Shown: positions 48,493 to 58,062 of the stretch, piece by piece
Layout: each line of letters starts with the position of its first letter
How positions within the stretch are numbered: position 1 is the first letter of the stretch
Assembly: GCA_029261215.1 (NCBI GenBank)
Contig: JAJDBT010000073.1
Location: 20,558 to 84,557, forward strand
From: Nitrospirota bacterium
GTDB taxonomy: Bacteria > Nitrospirota > Nitrospiria > SBBL01 > JAADHI01
Direction: 5' to 3'
Length of the DNA: 64,000 nucleotides
Made by a program: the position numbers and the translations under genes
Notes under the pieces: generated by a model
Told to the model about the DNA's origin: nothing
Seen by the model: the letters and a program-made list of their open reading frames with translations, nothing else
Databases searched by the model: none

Positions 48493-50418
48493 TTAATGAG
48501 TATCCGGAAGCTGCGTTTTTATTCTTTTTACTGAATTTTCGAGTACAGGGGTACCAAATCCCGCCGCAATAAAACGGGCAATGAGCTGATCATTATTCGG
48601 GTCAAGGGACAAGGATCGTTCCCAAGATTCCTTAGCGAGATGAACCAAATCTTTTTTGAGATAAACTTCGCCAAGATGCTCGTGAATCACCGGATCTGTA
48701 GGGATCAGAGATACGGCCTTTTCTAACAATCGGACAGCGTCTTCCAAATCCCCTTTCCGAAAATAGGCCCACCCCAGACTATCAATGAAGTACCCATCGT
48801 CTGGTTTTACAGTAAGCGCTCGATTGATTAAATCAATGGCTTCGTTGAGGCGAACCCCTTTATCGGCGAAGGTGTACCCCAGATAATTGAGTGCGTTTGC
48901 ATGAGTCGGGGCCAGTTCAATGGCTTGTTCCATGGCGCTGACCATCTCATCAAACCGTTCTAATTTGTCGTAGGTTGCACCCAAGTGAAAATAAAGGTCA
49001 GGAACCTTCGGATTCCGCTCAATTCCTCTGGAAAGGGCTTCAACAGCCTCAGGATAGCGGGCAGAATCATGGTAGATGAGCCCCGTAAAAAGATAGGACT
49101 CCGAACGTTGTGGGTTAATTTTTTTTGCAAGCTCTCCTTGAGTCAGGGCTTCATTCGGTTGTTTTAGCTTGTAGAAATAAAGAGAACCGAGACGTATCCG
49201 GACATCATATTCGCTCGGGCTTTGCTCCAGAACGGTCGTGTAATGAAAGAGTGCTTTATCAAACGCACCGTTTTCTTCATATAATGTCGCTAAATAAACA
49301 CGGAGCCGGGTATCTGTCGGCCTGGCATTGACCACAATTTCCATGACATCAATCGCATTTGAAAAATCTCTTTTTTCAACAAACACACGGGACAACTGGA
49401 GCGAAAGATCAATATTAGACGGATCATTCTGGGACAGGCGAGTGAGAATTTCCAAGGCTTCGTCTAAAGCGCGTTTTTGTACCAATAACTGAACCAAGCG
49501 GTTCACCGCTTGTTGATTTCCGGGGTTAATTCGATTGACCACGTGCCGATACACATTAATTGCGGCTTCTTCATCTCCCTGACGCTCATAAATGTTCGCA
49601 ATGGCCATATGAGCAGGCTCAAAATATGAATCCAGTAACAAGGCGTCCCGAAACAGGTTCAAACCCTTATCCAGTCCATTTTTTTCAAGTGCAAGCATCC
49701 CTAAGTAATAAGGGAAAAATGGGGAAGGAGGGCCAACGGCCATCCCTTTGGAGATCACTTCTTCAGCCTTCGTTAGGTCTCCCTGATCCGCGTAAATCCC
49801 TGCAATTTTAAAATAAACATCTCGAGAGTCCGGAACTTTGATCAGGGCTTGCTCGTATAAATTCAATCCTTTTTCCTGCTCGCCTGAAATAACAAAAATA
49901 TCACCCATCAAAATCAGTAACTCGCCATTTCCCGGCTCTAAACGCTGCGCGCGCTCTGCATAAAAAAGCGCATCTTTTTGGTTCCCTAACCTGCTGTACA
50001 AAAGTGCGACCCGATTTAAGAGAAAAAAAGCATTCGGATCGTATCGAAGCGCGATCAAATACTCCCTGAGTGCTTTTTTGTCGTTTTCTCCAGAAGCGTC
50101 ATGACCACGCGTCTCTTCATACTCAAGTCCCAAAAGCGTGTGATAGTAGGACTCAGGGTTGGGTGCATGTTCGGATGTTTCCATAACTACTTCTTGGAGC
50201 TCTTTTTCTGGAACGGTTTTTTTATCCACTATATCAGCAAGAGGGGTTGCGCTTTTAGACGGAGTCACGCATGAAACTAAAAGGGGAACAAAAAGAATGT
50301 AAACAAATGATTGCGGGAAAAAAAATTTAAGCTGAACAACTCTAAAAAAAGAATATATTTGTTTATTTTCTTGTAACGACGGAGAATTCAACAGGCTTTT
50401 GAAGAATTTGATAATCAT
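48493..50418 (-). CDS. TPR-rich putative lipoprotein
   Basis: Lipobox-like LLVSC and many consecutive TPR units. Confidence 0.85.
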   Translation of the reverse strand: MIIKFFKSLLNSPSLQENKQIYSFFRVVQLKFFFPQSFVYILFVPLLVSCVTPSKSATPLADIVDKKTVPEKELQEVVMETSEHAPNPESYYHTLLGLEYEETRGHDASGENDKKALREYLIALRYDPNAFFLLNRVALLYSRLGNQKDALFYAERAQRLEPGNGELLILMGDIFVISGEQEKGLNLYEQALIKVPDSRDVYFKIAGIYADQGDLTKAEEVISKGMAVGPPSPFFPYYLGMLALEKNGLDKGLNLFRDALLLDSYFEPAHMAIANIYERQGDEEAAINVYRHVVNRINPGNQQAVNRLVQLLVQKRALDEALEILTRLSQNDPSNIDLSLQLSRVFVEKRDFSNAIDVMEIVVNARPTDTRLRVYLATLYEENGAFDKALFHYTTVLEQSPSEYDVRIRLGSLYFYKLKQPNEALTQGELAKKINPQRSESYLFTGLIYHDSARYPEAVEALSRGIERNPKVPDLYFHLGATYDKLERFDEMVSAMEQAIELAPTHANALNYLGYTFADKGVRLNEAIDLINRALTVKPDDGYFIDSLGWAYFRKGDLEDAVRLLEKAVSLIPTDPVIHEHLGEVYLKKDLVHLAKESWERSLSLDPNNDQLIARFIAAGFGTPVLENSVKRIKTQLPDTH

Positions 50419-50450
50419 TGATTGTTTATTGCCTTGATTGCAGTGCTACC

Positions 50451-50639
50451 CTACACTTTAGGGCCTTTTTTCTGCTCATCTGGGGTGACGTCGATCTCAT
50501 CTGGCTCAGCAATGCCTTTTTTAAAACCACGAATTGCCTTACCCACTCCCGAACCAATTTCTGGTAGTTTCCCCGCTCCAAATATAACGAGAACAATCAC
50601 AAGTAAAATAATCAGCTCTGGAATACCAATGCCGAACAC
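50451..50639 (-). CDS. tatA: Sec-independent translocase TatA/E-type protein
   Basis: [38 protein letters not shown]. Confidence 0.93.
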   Translation of the reverse strand: MFGIGIPELIILLVIVLVIFGAGKLPEIGSGVGKAIRGFKKGIAEPDEIDVTPDEQKKGPKV

Positions 50640-50713
50640 CTAAACCTCTAACACAAAAAAAGAACAAAAAGGGATATTCACTCTATTCATTACTCCTGTA
50701 ATTTACTGATGAA

Positions 50714-50742
50714 ATTATAGGGTGAATCCAAGGCATTGTCAA
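50714..50742 (-). promoter_or_regulatory. Perfect-consensus sigma70 promoter upstream of tatA
   Basis: Minus strand TTGACA - 17 nt - TATAAT. Confidence 0.8.
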
Positions 50743-50812
50743 ATCGAAATAATTGACAGAAAAGTGTTTTTTCGGAGAAACGGAGATTAAAGTTATATAA
50801 AAAATACAGTTG

Positions 50813-52210
50813 TCATTCTTCGCGAAATCGCCTGGGATGATCATTAGAGAGATCTTCGAAACGTGTGTATTTGTTCATAAAAGCCATGGGCACATCCCCA
50901 ATTGGCCCATTTCTCTGTTTTCCGATAATAATTTCGGCCACGCCTCGCCGACCGCAGATACATTCCCCATCGAACGAACACTTACAAGGATCATAAACCT
51001 CTTCCCGATAAATAAACAGCACGACATCAGCATCCTGTTCAATCGCGCCCGATTCTCTTAAATCCGCCAGGATAGGCCTTTTCTTCTTTTCAGGACGGGA
51101 TTCCACAGCACGCGAAAGCTGAGACAAGGCCACAACAGGGATTTTAAGTTCTTTGGCCAAACCTTTTAAGGATCTGGAAATATCAGAAATTTCCTGTTCA
51201 CGACTATTGACATCTCCCCGACCGCGCATCAGCTGGAGGTAATCAACAATAATTAGGCTCAGGTTGTGCTCGGCTTTTAAGCGGCGTGCCTTTGCCCGCA
51301 TCTCAAGCACCGTCATCGAGGGCGTATCATCAATAAAAATTGGCGCCTCATTCAAGCGGCCCGCCGCGTCAATCAAGCGACGCCAATTGTCATTTCCTGG
51401 TTGCCCCAAAAAACCTGAGCGTAATTTATGGGCATCCACACGGGCTTCGGAACAGAGCATTCTAAGTACCAATTGCTCCTTAGACATCTCTAAACTAAAG
51501 ATACCCACTGTTTTGTTCTGACTCAGCGCGATGTTTTGAGCCATACCCAGGGCAAAAGCTGTTTTTCCCATTGAAGGCCGTCCAGCAACAATGATCAGAT
51601 CAGAAGGCTGTAAACCCGAAGTCATTTTATCGAGATCTTTATATTTGGAGGGCAAACCCGTCAGTTGCTGATCCGCCAACTTTTCAATAATCTCAAAACC
51701 CGCTTTCACCAATTCCTTCATTGGGGTGAATGTGGCTCGCATCGTTTTGTCCGAAAGAGCAAAAATGTTCCGCTCCGATTGATCCAGTAAATCTTCCACC
51801 TTCTCGTTATTTTCATAACCCTGCGAAACGATATCTGTTGCGATACGGATCAAATCGCGGAGTAAGCCCTTTTCATGGACAATTTTTGCGTGGAGCGTCA
51901 CATTTGCAGCCGTTGCGATACTATTTAAAAGTTCAGTAAGATAGGCATCCCCTCCAACAACGTCAAAGTGACCTTTCACCCGGAGCCGGTCAGAAAGCGT
52001 AATTAAATCAATGGCTTCACTAATGTCATTTAAATCGAGCATGGCAGAGAAGATCTTTCGGTGGCTTTCCCGATAAAAATCTTCCTGATTAAGAACCTCT
52101 ACAACGCGATTAATCGCCTGATTATCCAGGAGAATCGCCGCGAGCACGGCTTGTTCCGCTTCAAGGTTTTGGGGGGGTAATTTTTTAAGGGAAAGATTCT
52201 CTGAAGACAT
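50813..52210 (-). CDS. dnaB: Replicative DNA helicase
   Basis: LPPQNLEAEQAVLAAIL, GRPSMGKTAFALGMAQN, SLSRAVESRPEKKKRPILADLRESGAIEQDADVV. Confidence 0.96.
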   Translation of the reverse strand: MSSENLSLKKLPPQNLEAEQAVLAAILLDNQAINRVVEVLNQEDFYRESHRKIFSAMLDLNDISEAIDLITLSDRLRVKGHFDVVGGDAYLTELLNSIATAANVTLHAKIVHEKGLLRDLIRIATDIVSQGYENNEKVEDLLDQSERNIFALSDKTMRATFTPMKELVKAGFEIIEKLADQQLTGLPSKYKDLDKMTSGLQPSDLIIVAGRPSMGKTAFALGMAQNIALSQNKTVGIFSLEMSKEQLVLRMLCSEARVDAHKLRSGFLGQPGNDNWRRLIDAAGRLNEAPIFIDDTPSMTVLEMRAKARRLKAEHNLSLIIVDYLQLMRGRGDVNSREQEISDISRSLKGLAKELKIPVVALSQLSRAVESRPEKKKRPILADLRESGAIEQDADVVLFIYREEVYDPCKCSFDGECICGRRGVAEIIIGKQRNGPIGDVPMAFMNKYTRFEDLSNDHPRRFREE

Positions 52211-52226
52211 GGAGTGCTCGCCTCCG

Positions 52227-53537
52227 TTACGGTGTTGTTTCATCGGGTTGAAGCCTTGCCATCAAGTCATTCTGATTTAAAGTTTCAGCTTGGCCCGTCG
52301 AAACATCCATGAGCTGGAGCGCATCTGTGCCTGCACCCTCCTGGAGTAAGACTATTTTTGGAATCTGTTGTGAAACGGCATCAGCATGAGCGACCCCATG
52401 AAAAGGTAAGGCGTTAAAGCTTTTCCGAATCGTGCGAAATCCAAGACTGCGGACCTCCCGTGCCAGCATAATGGCCCATTCTGCGTCATTGGCGAAATGG
52501 GCAATCATCATATCAACACCAGAACAGGACAACTTTTCAGAGGATGTTTTTTCCATCGCAGCCTGAATTCTCTCAATATAAAGCGCAAAACCCGTTGAAG
52601 CGGAAGGTTCACCAAATTTTTCAAGAAGATGATCATACCGCCCTCCACCGCCTAATTCCGAGCCCACGCCTTCAGAAAAAATTTCAAAAATAGTCCCCGT
52701 ATAATAATCAAAACCCCGAACTTCCCCCAAATCGAAAAGGATATTGTCCTGATGGCCTGCAGATTTCAAGATGGCGTATACCGCTTCAAGGCGTTCAAGT
52801 CCCTTAAGACATTCAGGATCATCCGTCAATGCGGCAGCGCGCTTCAAAACATCCTCTCCACCAAAAAGATCCAGTAGAGACAAGACCTCTTTCTGTGTTT
52901 TCGGGTTTACTGATTCTTGTTTCAGCCATCGTTCCAATTGAGACGTTTCTTTTTTGGCCACATAATGGAGAATTTTTTTATAAAATGCAGGAGACGACAT
53001 AAATGGCCGGAGCAAGCCCCGCGTAAAGGCCATTTGTCCGAGCGTAATGCGAAAATCTTTCAGACCTAAATTCTGAAGTATCTCGATACTCAGGGCAATC
53101 ATTTCCGCATCGGCCTCGGCATCTGAAAGGCCGATGAGTTCTCCGCCGAGTTGAAAAAGCTCCCGCTCCCGGCCTGCGTGTTCTTCCTGATGCCGAAAAA
53201 CATTGGCGGAATAACAAAGACGAAGCGGTCGAGGTTCATCCGCCAGCAGTGTAGAAGCAATTCGTGCAATCTGAGGTGTCACATCGGGCCGAAGCACCAT
53301 GATACGACCTGTAGCCCTGTCAATGAATTTATAGGCGCTATCGAGTACTTCCTCCCCTACTCCTAAAGAAAAAACATCCAAATATTCAAAAATGGGGGGC
53401 GTCACCTCTTGATAGCCCCATCGGGAAAAAGCAGACAAGATTTCTTTCTCAATCGAGCGTCGATGAAAGGTTCCATCCGGTAAAAGAGTGGCGACACCCT
53501 TTGGAATCATTGTCTTCGGTTTACCTGAAAGTTTCAT
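52227..53537 (-). CDS. hisZ: ATP phosphoribosyltransferase regulatory subunit
   Basis: HisRS-like catalytic fold (LRPDVTPQIARIAST, RGFDYYTGTIFEIF, LGGGGRYD) without the full tRNA-synthetase C-terminal domain features. Confidence 0.8.
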   Translation of the reverse strand: MKLSGKPKTMIPKGVATLLPDGTFHRRSIEKEILSAFSRWGYQEVTPPIFEYLDVFSLGVGEEVLDSAYKFIDRATGRIMVLRPDVTPQIARIASTLLADEPRPLRLCYSANVFRHQEEHAGRERELFQLGGELIGLSDAEADAEMIALSIEILQNLGLKDFRITLGQMAFTRGLLRPFMSSPAFYKKILHYVAKKETSQLERWLKQESVNPKTQKEVLSLLDLFGGEDVLKRAAALTDDPECLKGLERLEAVYAILKSAGHQDNILFDLGEVRGFDYYTGTIFEIFSEGVGSELGGGGRYDHLLEKFGEPSASTGFALYIERIQAAMEKTSSEKLSCSGVDMMIAHFANDAEWAIMLAREVRSLGFRTIRKSFNALPFHGVAHADAVSQQIPKIVLLQEGAGTDALQLMDVSTGQAETLNQNDLMARLQPDETTP

Positions 53538-53585
53538 CGGCCTAAAGTAAATATAGATTAGAGAGGAAATTTGGAGAAAAACAAA

Positions 53586-53622
53586 TGCGGGATCACGAAG
53601 AACGGTGCCTCATGATCCCGCA
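53586..53622 (-). terminator. Terminator-like hairpin downstream of serA
   Basis: Minus strand TGCGGGATCATGA...TCGTGATCCCGCA (13 bp, one wobble) followed by TTTGTTTTTC. Confidence 0.75.
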
Positions 53623-53632
53623 CTCAAAACAG

Positions 53633-55213
53633 TTACATCTTGACTTGCTTCACAGAAATGACATGAGGAAGCGCTTTAATCTCAGCCAACACGGATGCCT
53701 CAATGACAGAATCGATCCCGACGACCGAGATGGCTTTGCCTCCGGATTTTTCGCGCCCAAGCTGCATACTTGAAATATTGACCTTGTTTTTAGCTAAAAG
53801 CTGTCCCAGGCTGCCAATAACGCCTGGTTTGTCCTCATTAAACAAATAAAGCATCACGCCTTCCGGAATGACCTCCAGAGCCATTTGGTCAATTTGAACC
53901 AGGCGCGGTTCGATTTTATTAAAAATAGCGCCTGTTATGGAGCGTTCCCGCTGACCTGCCTTCACCTTAATTGATAAAAGAGAGGAAAAATTGCCTGAAT
54001 CAGAACGTTTTGCCTCATTCACGACAATTCCCCGTTCTTTTGCAATGCCGGGGGCATTCACATAATTGACAGGCACTTCTAAAATAGGGCTCAATAAGCC
54101 TTTCAAAACTGCAATAGAAATCGAGGCGGTATCCAGATCTGCGGCTTCGCCACTATAAGTGATTGTAATCTCCTCAACACCGCCTTCACCTGTTTGAGCA
54201 ATGAAGGAACCGATCTTTTCAGCCAAATGGATATAAGGCTGTAATTTCGGAAGCAGGTCAGGAGAAACCGAAGGCAGATTCACGGCAAAACGGGCGACAT
54301 CATGAACCAGGTAATCCACAATTTGATTCGAAACCGCAATGGCGACATTCTCCTGCGCTTCAAGTGTGGAAGCCCCAAGGTGAGGCGTACAGATAAAGTT
54401 TTCTAAGGTCAGCAAGGGATGGGCCGGATCAACAGGCTCTTCTTCGAATACATCCAAAGCCCCTCCGCCGATTTTTCCGTTCTTCAAACCGTCATAGAGT
54501 GCAGTTTCATCCACAATACCGCCGCGAGCGCAATTAATGATTTGCACCCCCTGTTTCATTTTTTGGATGGCGGCCGCATTAATCATGTGCCTGGTTTCGT
54601 CGGTCAGCGGCGCGTGAATCGTAATCACATCAGATCTGGAAATCAGTGTTTCAAAATCAACCACTTCAACACCCATCGCATTCGCCTTTTCCGGGGAAAG
54701 ATAGGCATCATAAGCAATGACATTCATCATCATGCCTTGCGCCAGCTTTGCGAAATGGCTTCCAATTGCGCCCATCCCGATAATGCCAAGGGTTTTGTTA
54801 AAAAGTTCAATACCCATGAACTTTTTCTTTTCCCATTTTCCAGACTTGGTCGATGCATCGGCTTGCGGTACACGGCGTGCCATGGAGACCATCAATGCAA
54901 AGGCATGTTCGGCTGTGGTGACCGTGTTGCCGCCGGGTGTATTCATGACAACAATGCCCCGTTTGGTGGCTGCATCAATATCGACATTATCAAGACCCGA
55001 ACCGGCCCGCCCCACGACTTTAAGGTTGGTCGCCGCGTCAATGACTTCTTTTACGACCTTTGTCGCACTACGGATCACCAATCCATCGTAAGCTGGAATC
55101 TCTTTGATCAATTCTTCTGGAGAAAGACCCGTCTTCACATCAACTTTCAAACCAGCCTTTTTTAAAATCTCGACGCCCCGCTCTGCAAGAGCATCACTCA
55201 CTAAAACACGCAT
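53633..55213 (-). CDS. serA: D-3-phosphoglycerate dehydrogenase
   Basis: MRVLVSDALAERGVEIL, GRAGSGLDNVDIDAATKRGIVVMNTPGGNT, C-terminal ACT domain. Confidence 0.95.
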   Translation of the reverse strand: MRVLVSDALAERGVEILKKAGLKVDVKTGLSPEELIKEIPAYDGLVIRSATKVVKEVIDAATNLKVVGRAGSGLDNVDIDAATKRGIVVMNTPGGNTVTTAEHAFALMVSMARRVPQADASTKSGKWEKKKFMGIELFNKTLGIIGMGAIGSHFAKLAQGMMMNVIAYDAYLSPEKANAMGVEVVDFETLISRSDVITIHAPLTDETRHMINAAAIQKMKQGVQIINCARGGIVDETALYDGLKNGKIGGGALDVFEEEPVDPAHPLLTLENFICTPHLGASTLEAQENVAIAVSNQIVDYLVHDVARFAVNLPSVSPDLLPKLQPYIHLAEKIGSFIAQTGEGGVEEITITYSGEAADLDTASISIAVLKGLLSPILEVPVNYVNAPGIAKERGIVVNEAKRSDSGNFSSLLSIKVKAGQRERSITGAIFNKIEPRLVQIDQMALEVIPEGVMLYLFNEDKPGVIGSLGQLLAKNKVNISSMQLGREKSGGKAISVVGIDSVIEASVLAEIKALPHVISVKQVKM

Positions 55214-55272
55214 ACACCCTCCTGAAAACCCCGTATAAACTCCCCGTTTAACAAAACGAGAACACAATATCT

Positions 55273-56412
55273 TTACTTTTTAAGCAGAATCTCCTGAGCA
55301 ACACCGACACCTGTTCCTAACTTCAGTGGGTGCCCCATGCCTTTCAAGACCATTTCAATCGCCGCGACGGCGGTAATGGTATCAAAGGTATCCAGATAAC
55401 CCATGTTGGAAATTCGAAAGACTTTCCCTTTTAAGTGATCTTGTCCCCCTGCGGCGGTAATACCGTAGTTCACGCGAAGATTTTTGTAAATTTCCTGCCC
55501 ATCATACCCTTCGGGCGCTGAAATCGCGGTCACAGAAATACTGGGAGATTCTTTTGGATAAGGGGCCAAGCCAATGGCTGCCATTGCCTCAGTCAGCGCC
55601 TTGGCCATCTTGGCACGGCGCGCAAAAGTCTGCTCCAGACCTTCTTCTTTCATCATTTTTAAAGATTGCTCTAAACCCACAATCAAAGAAACTGCGGCCG
55701 TATAAGCGGTCTGGTTTTTCTGAATGGCATCCCGTTCTTTTTTAAAATCAAAATAAAACTTGGGGCAGGTCGCCTTATCGGCTTGTCGCCATGCTTTTTC
55801 AGAAACGGAAACAAACGCCAATCCCGGAGGCAGTCCCAGCGCTTTTTGTGAACCGCTCACAACCACATCAAGGCCCCAGGCATCTGTATTCACCTCAAAA
55901 ACACCCAATGCGGATATAGCATCCACAACCATAAGACAACCATCATAACCGCGTACAATTTCAGCGACTTCTTTCACAGGGTGGGCCACCCCGGTTGAGG
56001 TCTCGGAGGCCTGAATGAAAACCGCTTTGATTGTCGGGTCTTTTTTAAGTGCAGCGGCCACATCAGCCGGTTTCACCACACAACCCCATTCGACTTTTAT
56101 TTCTTCCGAAAGTACTCCGTAATTTTTACAAATCTTGCCCCAGCGTTCGCCAAATTTACCACCATTGACATAGAGCGCCTTGTCCCCAGGAGAAAGAAAA
56201 TTCGCGACAGAACCCTCCATGCCCCCTGTTCCGGTCGAAGCGATAATCAGCACATCATTTTGTGTCTGGAATAACCACTTTAAATCTTCTTTCACACGTT
56301 TTAAAAGTTCAACAAACTCTGGTGCACGGTGATGAAGAATGGGTTGCGCCATAGACAAAAGCACTTCCGGGGAAATTGCTGTCGGACCCGGGGCCAAGAG
56401 GTATTTCTTCAC
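55273..56412 (-). CDS. Class-V aminotransferase (alanine-glyoxylate/serine-pyruvate type)
   Basis: LLAPGPTAISPEVL, DAISALGVFEVNTDAWGLDVVVSGSQKALGLPPGLAFVSVS PLP-lysine motif. Confidence 0.9.
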   Translation of the reverse strand: MKKYLLAPGPTAISPEVLLSMAQPILHHRAPEFVELLKRVKEDLKWLFQTQNDVLIIASTGTGGMEGSVANFLSPGDKALYVNGGKFGERWGKICKNYGVLSEEIKVEWGCVVKPADVAAALKKDPTIKAVFIQASETSTGVAHPVKEVAEIVRGYDGCLMVVDAISALGVFEVNTDAWGLDVVVSGSQKALGLPPGLAFVSVSEKAWRQADKATCPKFYFDFKKERDAIQKNQTAYTAAVSLIVGLEQSLKMMKEEGLEQTFARRAKMAKALTEAMAAIGLAPYPKESPSISVTAISAPEGYDGQEIYKNLRVNYGITAAGGQDHLKGKVFRISNMGYLDTFDTITAVAAIEMVLKGMGHPLKLGTGVGVAQEILLKK

Positions 56413-56614
56413 GTTGTTTTTCTCCTTCTATATGTATAGTGGGGCTTGGATATATTTTTAATTTTAATACCCTGCAAAGGAGGAGACGGTAGCATAGCGC
56501 TTTAAAATATGTCAAGAAATTCACAACTTTAAAACATGCCGCTTCGAAGCATTCCGATTGTTTACATTCCCGCCAAAAGTGCGGTACAGTAGCTCATTGG
56601 CGAAGGCAAATCTC

Positions 56615-57040
56615 ATGTTATCCCGGCTACTCTTTCTTTTCATCGCAATCCCCCTCATTGAAATCACTTTATTGATCAAAATGGGAGATGAAATCGGGTT
56701 TTGGCCCACGATTTTAATCCAGGTGGGCACAGGTATTTTAGGAGCGACACTTGCGAGATTACAGGGGCTTTTCGTCTGGAATAAAATTATGATGGAAATG
56801 CAATTGGGACGAATGCCCACAGACGAAATGATCAATGGCCTACTTATCTTTGCTGCGGGTGTTGTTTTAATGACACCAGGTCTTTTAACGGATCTCGCGG
56901 GTTTTGCAATGCTCATCCCATTTACACGGAATATTTTTAAAAACTGGATGCAGCGGCAATTTGAAAAACGCGCACGCGATGGCAATGGCACGACAAATCA
57001 TTCGGACTACATTGATATCGACATCACTTCAGATAAATAA
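56615..57040 (+). CDS. fxsA: FxsA family membrane protein
   Basis: LFLFIAIPLIEITLLIKMGDEIGFWPTILIQVGTGILGATLARLQG. Confidence 0.85.
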   Translation: MLSRLLFLFIAIPLIEITLLIKMGDEIGFWPTILIQVGTGILGATLARLQGLFVWNKIMMEMQLGRMPTDEMINGLLIFAAGVVLMTPGLLTDLAGFAMLIPFTRNIFKNWMQRQFEKRARDGNGTTNHSDYIDIDITSDK

Positions 57041-57144
57041 AAACAACGAAACAAGAGCTGAGCCTTGACAATAAAAAGTGCTTCCCATAAAATTCCGCCC
57101 ACAGTTTTGACACAAGCATCCCGGCACAGAAAACGTGTCGCAAT

Positions 57145-57615
57145 TTGAATCAGCCTTTCATGCAGATGGCACTTGAAGCCGCTGAAAAAGCCCTTTTAAA
57201 AGGGGAAGTGCCTGTGGGCGCCGTACTGGTTTGTGATGAAACGATCACCTTCGTTTCGCACAACCTGAGAGAGACTCAAGCAGACCCGACAGCACATGCA
57301 GAAATGCTTGTGCTTCAGGAAGCCGCTCAAAAATTGGGACGATGGCGATTGGGAGGCACATTATACAGCACATTGGAACCGTGTGTGATGTGTGCAGGGG
57401 CCTTGGTACAGGCCCGAATTGATAGACTCGTATACGGGGCGAAAGATCCCAAAGCAGGTGCCTGCGGGTCAGTAATTGATGTTGTGCGCGATTCGCGTTT
57501 TAATCATCAAATTGAGGTGATTGGCGGCGTGCTTGCGAAAGCATCCACAAAATTGCTTCAGGGATTTTTTAAAAATTTAAGGGAGAGATGTCCGAGCTCG
57601 GTTGAAGGTGCCTGA
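57145..57615 (+). CDS. tadA: tRNA adenosine deaminase
   Basis: KGEVPVGAVLV, PTAHAEMLVLQEA, LYSTLEPCVMCAGALVQARIDRLVYGAKDPKAGACGS. TTG start; 3' end overlaps tRNA-Ser. Confidence 0.93.
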   Translation: MNQPFMQMALEAAEKALLKGEVPVGAVLVCDETITFVSHNLRETQADPTAHAEMLVLQEAAQKLGRWRLGGTLYSTLEPCVMCAGALVQARIDRLVYGAKDPKAGACGSVIDVVRDSRFNHQIEVIGGVLAKASTKLLQGFFKNLRERCPSSVEGA

Positions 57616-57673
57616 CTCGAAATCAGGTGTGGGGGAGACTCCACCGGGGGTTCGAATCCCTCTCTCTCCGCCA
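57582..57673 (+). tRNA. tRNA-Ser(CGA)
   Basis: GGAGAGA/TCTCTCC acceptor, anticodon loop CTCGAAA, long variable arm, encoded CCA. Confidence 0.95.
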
Positions 57674-57717
57674 GGTTCGATATTAGAGATAGATTAGAAT
57701 AAAAGATTAAAATTATT

Positions 57718-57810
57718 GGAGAGGTGTCCGAGCGGTTGAAGGAGCACGATTGGAAATCGTGTAGGCGGTTTGTAGCTGTCTCGGGGGTTCAAATCCCCCT
57801 CTCTCCGCCA
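57718..57810 (+). tRNA. tRNA-Ser(GGA)
   Basis: GGAGAGG/CCTCTCC acceptor, anticodon loop TTGGAAA, long variable arm, encoded CCA. Confidence 0.95.
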
Positions 57811-57843
57811 ATTTTTTAAGCCATTTCACATGATCTGTTTTTT

Positions 57844-57950
57844 GGAGAGTCCGGGCCCTGTGCAACAAGATCTTATGAACCCCGTCAGGTCCGGAAGGAA
57901 GCAGCGGTAAGTAGGCGCTCTTGTGTGCCGCAGGTTTACCTGGGCTCTCC
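57844..57950 (+). ncRNA. ffs: Bacterial small SRP RNA (4.5S)
   Basis: GTCAGGTCCGGAAGGAAGCAGC core with GGAGAG...CTCTCC terminal stem. Confidence 0.93.
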
Positions 57951-58062
57951 ACCAAGCAGATCATGAATAACATCGAAATATCACCTGATTGTGCACCGCG
58001 CCTGTTTTGTTACAATCTGATGCAACCTGAAAAAAGATCATCATGAAAGCAACAGCCAACTA

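Noticed and set aside
54419-55165. 248-aa ORF antisense to serA (and 124-aa overlap)
   Set aside because: Cys/His/Arg-rich shadow translation of a highly conserved gene.
57582-57810. tRNA-Ser pair as a genomic-island integration site
   Set aside because: No integrase, att-like direct repeats or phage genes beside it; flanks are conserved housekeeping genes.
57713-57973. 86-aa minus-strand ORF over tRNA-Ser(GGA) and SRP RNA
   Set aside because: Entirely covered by stable RNA genes; common spurious annotation (GGFEPPRQLQTAYTISNRAPSTAR is tRNA-derived).
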